Both the position numbers and the translations under genes were made by a program. Below are positions 6,926-14,400 of a DNA stretch of 16,523 bases, piece by piece. The stretch covers positions 1 to 16,523 of the forward strand of contig CALFJC010000151.1 of the NCBI GenBank assembly GCA_937877655.1, given 5' to 3'. Source of the stretch: an uncultured Selenomonadales bacterium. Its GTDB lineage: Bacteria; Bacillota; Negativicutes; Selenomonadales; Selenomonadaceae. The notes beneath the pieces are model-generated. The model was not told the DNA's origin. It was given only the letters and a program-made list of their open reading frames with translations, and made no database searches. Within the stretch, counting starts at the first letter, position 1; every line of letters starts with the position of its first letter.

Positions 6926-8164
6926 ATGAAAAAATTTTTTATGGCGGTGATTCTTTTGCTGAGTTTATCAAGTTTTGCCTGCGCGGCGGAAAAAATTGTT
7001 GAACGTGAACCTGCGCGGAATCTTTCGACGAGCGTTGAGGAATTTTGTTGGAAATACTTCGCGACTCTCGACAAAAACGAAAATATTTTCTATTCGCCTT
7101 ACGGAATCAATGCGGCGTTGAGTATTTTGGCGAACGGCGCAAGCGGCGATACCCGCCAAGAAATTTTACACGCGCTGGAAGCCGATAACGTAGAAAATCT
7201 CAATGACTGCCACAAAAATTTCTCCGAGTCTGCCGAAAAAATTTATCGCGGCGAAAATCTTTTTATGGAGTCAAATCTTTTGCTTGTCGACAAAAAAATT
7301 ATCGGGCGCGGGCTCGACAAAAATTTTAAGCAAGTTGTGACCGACATTTACAAATCTGACGTGCGCCAAGCCGATTTTGAAAACAACCTGCGCGGCGAGA
7401 AGCAAAAAATTTCCGCTTGGGTTTCCGACAAGACGAACGGTTTTATCCCGAATTACAATTCCATTGCCAACGCCGCCACGCTGACCGATTTGCTTAACGT
7501 CGTTTATTTCAAAGGCAAATGGGCAATGCCTTTCAAGGCGCGTCAAACTTTCAAACGCGATTTTAAAAATCGTGACGGCTCGATTAAAAAAGTCGACATG
7601 ATGAGCAAAACTTTTGAGGAACAAATTTCTTACTGCGAAGACGAAAAATTTAAGGGCATTGAAATTCCTTACAGCGCGGGTGCCGCAATGTATCTGATTC
7701 TGCCCGTTGACGAAGACGCTTTGAATATTGCCGAGCTTTGGAATGGAGAAAATTTTTCTGCCCGCGCAGATTTTCTTGACGCCTTGAAAAAAACTCCCGC
7801 CTTTGACGGTGAAGTTGTCGTTCGCCTGCCGAAATTTGAACTCGACATTGAAAATAATCTTGTCGAAAATCTTAAGGCAATGGGCATTGAAAAATCTTTC
7901 ACGGACGGCGCGGAATTTTTTAATATCGTCAACGGCACGCCGCTTAAGATTGATAACGCCAAGCATCGGGCGAAAGTCAAGGTTGACGAGTCGGGCACCG
8001 AAGCCGCCGCCGTCACGGAAATTGTAATGGTCGAAGCAACCGCAACTCCCGATCCTCGTCCGCCGCGCAGAGTTTATTTCCTTGCCGAGCGTCCGTTCCT
8101 GTTCATGATTCGCGACGTTGAATCGGGCACAATTTTATTTGCCGGCGTCGTCAACAACCTTTAA
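6926..8164 (+). CDS. Exported serpin (serine protease inhibitor family)
   Basis: The product is 412 residues, a normal serpin length plus an export signal. Residues 1-21 are a Sec signal peptide (KK, then AVILLLSLSSFA, with likely cleavage in the ACAAE region). Serpin hallmarks follow: IFYSPYGINAALSILANGA (54-72), LLNVVYFKGKWAMPF (189-203), MYLILPVD (255-262) and the inhibitory hinge ESGTEAAAVT (355-364), rich in small residues as needed for loop insertion. The ending AERPFLFMI (387-395) fits the serpin signature except for Glu at a usual Asp/Asn/Gln position. Counting from the hinge places P1 near Ala371-Thr372. The stretch to the RPF motif is about 8 residues longer than in antitrypsin and contains PDPRPPRR, so the scissile bond could be elsewhere. 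Likely role: suicide inhibition of an external protease in the periplasm, at the surface or in the medium. The ATG at 6926 follows GGGGAGGA (6912-6919). A terminator follows. Confidence 0.93.
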   Translation: MKKFFMAVILLLSLSSFACAAEKIVEREPARNLSTSVEEFCWKYFATLDKNENIFYSPYGINAALSILANGASGDTRQEILHALEADNVENLNDCHKNFSESAEKIYRGENLFMESNLLLVDKKIIGRGLDKNFKQVVTDIYKSDVRQADFENNLRGEKQKISAWVSDKTNGFIPNYNSIANAATLTDLLNVVYFKGKWAMPFKARQTFKRDFKNRDGSIKKVDMMSKTFEEQISYCEDEKFKGIEIPYSAGAAMYLILPVDEDALNIAELWNGENFSARADFLDALKKTPAFDGEVVVRLPKFELDIENNLVENLKAMGIEKSFTDGAEFFNIVNGTPLKIDNAKHRAKVKVDESGTEAAAVTEIVMVEATATPDPRPPRRVYFLAERPFLFMIRDVESGTILFAGVVNNL

Positions 8165-8173
8165 AAAAAATTT

Positions 8174-8208
8174 AGAGCTCGTGAAAAACTCACGGGCTCT
8201 TTTTTTTT
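8174..8208 (+). terminator. Rho-independent terminator after the serpin gene
   Basis: The arms AGAGCTCGTGA (8174-8184) and TCACGGGCTCT (8190-8200) form an 11-bp stem with one G-U pair and a 5-nt loop (AAAAC). A run of nine T (8200-8208) follows. It starts 9 nt after the serpin stop and is the only strong terminator seen in the window. It probably ends the transcript of the serpin and perhaps of the whole upstream cluster. Confidence 0.93.
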
Positions 8209-8233
8209 GTCAAAAAATTTTCTAAAAAAGTGA

Positions 8234-8262
8234 TCGACAAACAGATTCTGATCGGTTACAAT
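8234..8262 (+). promoter_or_regulatory. Candidate promoter of the giant RTX gene
   Basis: TCGACA at 8234-8239 (5 of 6 match to TTGACA), a 17-bp spacer, then TACAAT at 8257-8262 (5 of 6 match to TATAAT). It lies just after the terminator and would give a leader of about 220 nt before the ATG at 8493. Confidence 0.5.
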
Positions 8263-8295
8263 GCACAAAGCGAGTCGAACAAAAATCAAATGTTA

Positions 8296-8356
8296 AAGGA
8301 GGTTGATAAAGAAAATCACTCGAACGTCGCGGCAGTCGCTCGGACTGTGGCGCGAC
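8296..8356 (+). promoter_or_regulatory. Leader element: orphan Shine-Dalgarno plus stable hairpin
   Basis: AAGGAGG at 8296-8302 is a near-perfect Shine-Dalgarno with no start codon at a usable distance; the only one is a TTG directly abutting it. A hairpin follows: GTCGCG+GCAGTC (8326-8337) pairs with GACTGT+CGCGAC (8343-8348 and 8351-8356), with a GCTCG loop and a 2-nt GG bulge, about 12 pairs including one G-U. No tight T-run follows (TTATTTTT begins about 6 nt later), so it is not a standard terminator. It may control expression of the RTX gene or be the remnant of a small gene. The rest of the 8209-8492 spacer shows no supported gene. Confidence 0.4.
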
Positions 8357-8492
8357 TCAGGTTATTTTTATGCCGAGACGGCTACCGAGAAAAAATTTGT
8401 CGAAGAAACTTTGCCCCCACAGAGATTCGACGAGAAATTTTTTTTAAAGAACCTGCTCGGCAACGGAAGACATGAAAGGGGCATAGAATTTC

Positions 8493-11400
8493 ATGGACGG
8501 AAAAAATTTTTTGCGGGAACAAATTACCCCAACCACAGCGACTCGTGCGGACGACCTCACTTTTGATCTCCAACGCTTTTCTAAAAAAAGTACAGTAAAT
8601 AGCGATCTTTTCAGTAATGGCGGACGTTATTGGGTTGAACATGAAGGCAAATTAAAATATATCATCAATAAAGAATGGCAACCATTAGACGAAGAGTATG
8701 AAAGTTGGGGACTTAGTAGTGCAGAGGAAGTTAATAAACCCATTGCGACTCTTCAATCATCTGGCACAAATAACGAAACTTGGAAACTTACTGATACCAC
8801 AAAATATGGCAAGGTCATTGTTGATGCCATTAATAATGTTAGTGGTGGTTATCTTGATGAATCTGAACAAGCTTTAATTGGAGCTTCAATCAGAAATTAT
8901 ACAACCATTGACGCGAGCGAAGCTACTTCTAAACTTTACATCAGATTGAAAAACAGTGGCAACACAGTTAAAAAAATTTTGGGCGGCACGAATGATGATG
9001 AACTCATAGCGGGCGATGGCGGTGTATCAATCGACGGTGGCGCAGGTAATGATACCCTTTACGGCTATACGGGCGACGATTATCTTGACGGCGGCGCGGG
9101 CGATGATTTACTCATTGGCGGCGGTGGAGCAGATACCTTTGCTTATTCGGGCGGCAATGACACAATCGACGGTTACCTTTCCGCAGACAATCCAAACGAC
9201 ACGGGCGAAAAGAAAGACACCGTTATTTTGTCGTCTGATGATATTGCGGCTCCGACAAGCTTTGACAACATCAAGCAAGTCGACAGTAACTTAGTGCTTG
9301 CGTTTTCCGAAAACAATTCCTTGACCTTCAAAGATGCGTCGGCGGTTGAAATTACGAAAGGCAATGACACTTTCGCTTACACGGCAACTTCAATAGGCAA
9401 GAAGGGCGAAGGCATTACGCTTGCCGCAAATCATGCGAACGTTTTCGACGGAAGCGGAACCAATTATCAGACGATTGACGCGTCGGCTGTCACAACCGCA
9501 ATTTCAATCAAAGGCAACGATGAGGATAATGTTATCATTGCGGGAACGGAAGGCGGCACTCTCGACGGCGGCGCAGGAGCAGACTCGCTCGTCGGCGCGA
9601 CGGGAAAAGCAGACGTTTTTGTCGCAAGTGCAGGTACCGACACAATCAGCGGTTACGAAGCGGGCACGGATATTATTGAGTTTACAAACACTCCGACGAT
9701 TGAAGTTGACGGCGATAATGTCAAGTTCACGGACGGCAGTAATGTTGTCGTGCTTGAAGGAGTTCGCGGCGAAAATATCTCCGTAAAAATTGGCGACACG
9801 GAGAAAACTTATTCTCCCGTTGCGCAAATCGGCGAAGGAAAATTCTACACACTCAGCGACGCGCTGACGACAGGCGGCACAATTCAATTACTCGTCGATG
9901 TCGAAGAAAACATCAGCGTTTCCGACACCGCAACCATTGACTTAAACGGAAAAACTTTCGCGGGCGACATTACTGTTGCTTCGGGCGGCAACTTGACTTT
10001 AAGCGACAGCGAAATAACAGGCAAAGTCACCGGCTCGGTTACGGTTGACGGCGGCACTCTCTCAATCACGGGCGGCATATTCAACAGCGATCTTTCGGAG
10101 TATGTTGACGAAAATACCGAGTACGAATTCTTGGACGGCACAAAACTTTATGTCGGCGCAGAACAAGTAGCAAAAATGATCGCCGAAGAAGCCAAATTTA
10201 CAATGTCTCTCGACGGCAAAACCAGTTACTATTCGCATAAGGTAGATAAACCCGTAAATGCGGTTGCGTCAATCGGCGGAAATAAATTCTACACGACGCT
10301 CGAAAACGCCTTAAGCTTTGCCGAAAGCGGCGACACAATCAAATTGCTCAAAGACGCCGAAGAAACCGCCATCAACATTTCCGACAAAGTAAGTATTGAT
10401 TTGAACGGCAAAGTTCTTTACAAAAAAAATGCCGACACCAACAGCGCGCTTATTTCCATAAGTGCGGGCGGCGAATTAAATTTAATCGACTCGGCAGGCG
10501 GCGGCGCAGTAGAAAGTTATTATTTTGATGCCATCCAAAACAGCGGCGTCTTCAACATGAGAGGCGGCAAGATCGTTACAAGATACAATGCCGTTCAAAA
10601 TCTCGCGGGTGCAAAGCAAACTAAAATCTTCAGCGGCTCGATAATCGGCAAGACGGGCATTAAAATGCTCGCGGGCTTGCTTAACGTTATCGGCGGCAAA
10701 ATTCGCGGTTTTTATACTAAAGATACCACCGAGCTTAATAACTTATTTTCAAAGACAGAGACAATAGAAGGCGGCGGTCAAAATGCTCAAGGAGGCGTAA
10801 CTGATCCACCAATTTTTATGCCTAACGTAGCAGAAAACGCAAATTGGGTTGAGCCCGCCGCTGATGACGACTCTGCAGAAAAAGTTGTGGGAATTGACAT
10901 TGCTCCGACGGGCGACGTTGAAGTTATAATCGGCGGCGACGAGAACGGCAACAAGTCAAAGAAAACTGCTTCCGACATTGAAATTTCGGGCACAGATTTT
11001 GCGTTGTCGATAGGAAATGATTCCGATTCCACAACCAAAACGACACTTTACGGCGGCAAATTCTCTTCAGAGGGCGAAGGCAGCAACGCCATTGACTATC
11101 AAAGCAAAAAAGAAGACGACCAACTCGTTGTCAACGGCGCGATTGTCGAAAACCCGATTAATGTTGTGGAGGGCGCAACCGTCGGCGGCAAAGGAACCGA
11201 CAGCAACGTCGTCATTTCGAGTATTGCCGTTAAGGACGAGGCAAAAAACAAGATGGCGGAAGATACTTCAACTTCGACTCAAGCGGTTGCGAAACTCCTT
11301 ACTGACGAACCGTCAAGCTTTAACGGCGGGCAATACGACTTCGTTGGCGAAGAAACAGAGTTTTATGCGGTAAAAGCCACGGGTTCTTCTGCCGGCGGCG

Positions 11401-14400
11401 CAAATGTTGTGGAGCCTGCAACAGGCGAACAAGAAACTTATTACGGCAGTCTTTTAGATGCGATTAATTCAACTGAAGTTGCCGACGGTGCAACAATTAC
11501 TTTGCTTAAAGATGCCGAAATTAAAAGCGACGCAATTTCAATCAGCAAATCGATAACGATTGACTTCGGCGGCTATAAAATTGAAACCACTCTGCCCGTC
11601 CCGTTAAGCGTTACGACAGGCACACTCACTTTCCAAAATGCAAGTGCCGACGATCTGACAGGTTGGGGCGTCGAAGTTGCAAGCGGAGCTTCCGTTGCGA
11701 ATGATTACGGCGTTGTGAAACTTGTTCCTTCCAGCGGCACTACTACAACTTTGTTCAGCAATTTCGCGGACGGCATGGGAAATCTCGGCGACAGTGCTAC
11801 GCTCGTTTATGAAAAAAATGAATCTCCTACCGACGGAATTTTGCGCTATGACGATTCGTTACAGCTCAGCGGCATAGGAAACGGAAAAGGAATTTCTGTC
11901 GGCGGCGGCAATTTCAGCTTGACGGCAAACAACTTTAGCGCGGACGGAATAGCAGTCGGGCTTGGCGGCAATTACAATTTTGAGTTGGTGTCGCTTAGCG
12001 GTGCCACAGCTTCCGTTACGACTTTCACGGGTTCGGGCGTTGCGGACAACATTACAAACTACATTGAGAGCGTCTCAATCAACGGCGGCGCGGGCGATGA
12101 TTCAATCACAAACTACGCGTCCAAACTTTTAATCACGGGCGGCGCGGGCGCAGATTCGATTATCAACAGCGCGGCGAGCGTGACGATTGACGGCGGCGCA
12201 GATGCCGATTACATTTCCAACAGCGGCACGGAAGTTTCAATCGTTGGTGGCGCAGGCGCGGATTCGATTTACAACACTGCGGCAAGCGTGACAATCGGCG
12301 GCGACGACGGAGATGATTCAATCGTCAACAGCGGCTCGACCGTTTCAATCGACGGCGGCGCGGGTGCAGATTTCATTTCAATCAACGGCTCTGCAATTTC
12401 AATCACGGGCGGCGCAGGAAATGATACGTTCTACTACGCCGGCGGCACGGCAACTGTCAGCGACTTTGCTTCGGGCGACCTCGTCAGCTTGACGGGAGAC
12501 GACGGAATCATTGCTCCGACGGACGGAGCAAGTCTCACAGCCTCCGACGGTAAATTCACGATTCAGTTTAACAATGAAGGCACAAACAAACTCACTTTCA
12601 ATGATTCGGCAGTTGTAAATATCGGCGATTACATCTACACCAAAGACGCGATTTTGAACAGCGACAAGACAAGTGCGACGCTCAGAGCAGATATCACAGG
12701 AAGCTTTGACGCAACAACCGCGCAATATTCTTCGCTTGAATCAATCGACGGCTCGGCAGTAACTGCGGCTGTAAAAATCACGGGCAACGATCTCAACAAC
12801 TACATCAAATCGGGCAAAGAAGGCGGCAGTCTCGACGGCGGTGCGGGCGATGATACTCTTGTCGGCACTGAAAACAAAGCAGATACCTTTATCTACAGCG
12901 GCGGCGCGGATTCAATCAGCGGCTACGGCGAAGGCGACAGCTTAAAATTGGCGGCAGGTTTCAGCCCGATTCTGGACGGCTCCAAGCTCGACATCTTGGA
13001 CGGCGGCTTTAAACTCAATTTCGACAACAGCAACTCGATAACTTTCAGTGGCACAACGCCTGTTTCTTTGACAAGCGACGCGGGCACTTACATTTACACG
13101 GCGACTTCGATTGTTTCGGGTACCGACAAAGTAACGCTTGTCAAAGACTTTACAACAGCAAGTGCTTTCAACGCAGGAACTTTCACAACGATAGACGCTT
13201 CTGCAGTCACACAAAGCGGCGGCATTTCAATTAACGGCGGCACGGGCGATTCTTACATTATCGGCAGTGACAAAGGAACGTCAATCACGGGCAAAGGCAC
13301 GATTTACGGCGGCTCGCAAGCAGATTTCATTTCGGTCAGCGGCGGCACGGTATACGGCGGCGGTGGAGCAGATACAATCTTTGCAAGCGGCGCGGCATAT
13401 ATCGACGGCGGCGCAGGCTCGAACATAATTTCTTTGGGCGCGGCTGATGCCACAGTTGATGTCAAAGACGGCTCCGACGTTATCAGCATTGCAAGCGACG
13501 TGAACTCGTTCAGTGTAAGCGGCTTTACAAATGACGACACATTTACTTTTGGAAAAGCAGTTGGAAGTATTTATGCGGTGGCAGAAGTCGGAAGCACGGA
13601 TTCTATGCTTGCCGTATCTTTTGGAGCCGAAGAAATAGTCAGCATAAGCGGGCTTAAACTCGAAGGCGGCAACCTTGGAAGTTCTTGGAGTCTCAGTTCG
13701 GACGGCACGGCAACTTTTGCATCCATATTAAGTGATGCAAGCAACGTAACCGCTGAAGGAACTTTCAACGGTTATTCGATAACAGGTGCTGAAAATAAAT
13801 CTGTCGTCTTCAAGGGAACAATTACAAGAACGGATACAGAAATTCAACTCGGCGGAATTCAATCGACAAGCGGCATCAAGGTCGAGGATAAAAATGTCAG
13901 CCTCACGGCGGCTAACTTCGGCGAAAACGGCGCGACCGTAACTTCTGCGGATGGCTATACTTTCCATTTGCTGGCAGGCAACGATTATTCGGGCAAATCT
14001 TTCACGGGCTTAGCGGATACAGTAAATACCATTTACAATCACGGTGACAACGTCTCAATTTCGGGCGGCTCCGACAAAGATACTCTCGTAAATGTCGAAG
14101 GCAAGAACGTAACGCTCAACGGCGGCGCGGGCGCAGATTCCCTTGTCGGCGGTTCGGGCAATGCTTTGCTTATCGGCGGCGCAGGAAAGGATACTTTCGT
14201 TTACTCGGCGGGCTTGGATACGATTCAAGGTGTTGAATCCGACGACTCGGTAACAACAACTCAAACGCTTTTCACGGACGGCAACAAACTTACTTCCAAC
14301 GGCGATAACTTCACTCTTAATTTTGACGATACGAACAAACTTACTTTCACAGACACAACTTCCGTCAAGATTGGCAATTACACTTACACGAAAGACGCGA

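Noticed and set aside
6974..6991. Possible lipobox in the serpin signal peptide (SFAC)
   Set aside because: The residue at -3 is Ser and at -2 is Phe, which does not fit L-[AS]-[GA]-C. Cleavage by signal peptidase I around ACAAE is more likely.
7271..7966. Minus-strand open frame opposite the serpin gene (231 codons)
   Set aside because: The plus strand encodes a complete serpin. The antisense frame has no family signature or start signal.
8290..8475. Small open frame in the RTX leader (ATG at 8290, 61 codons)
   Set aside because: No Shine-Dalgarno precedes the ATG. The AAGGAGG lies inside this frame, not before it, and the product is Arg-rich without a known motif.
8303..8566. Open frame starting at TTG 8303 right after AAGGAGG
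   Set aside because: The start directly abuts the Shine-Dalgarno, which does not allow normal initiation. The frame overlaps the true start of the RTX gene. A decayed small gene cannot be excluded.
12075..12467. CRISPR-like impression from regular 54-bp repeats
   Set aside because: The units are diverged, lie in an open coding frame and encode an 18-residue protein repeat. There are no unique spacers between identical repeats.
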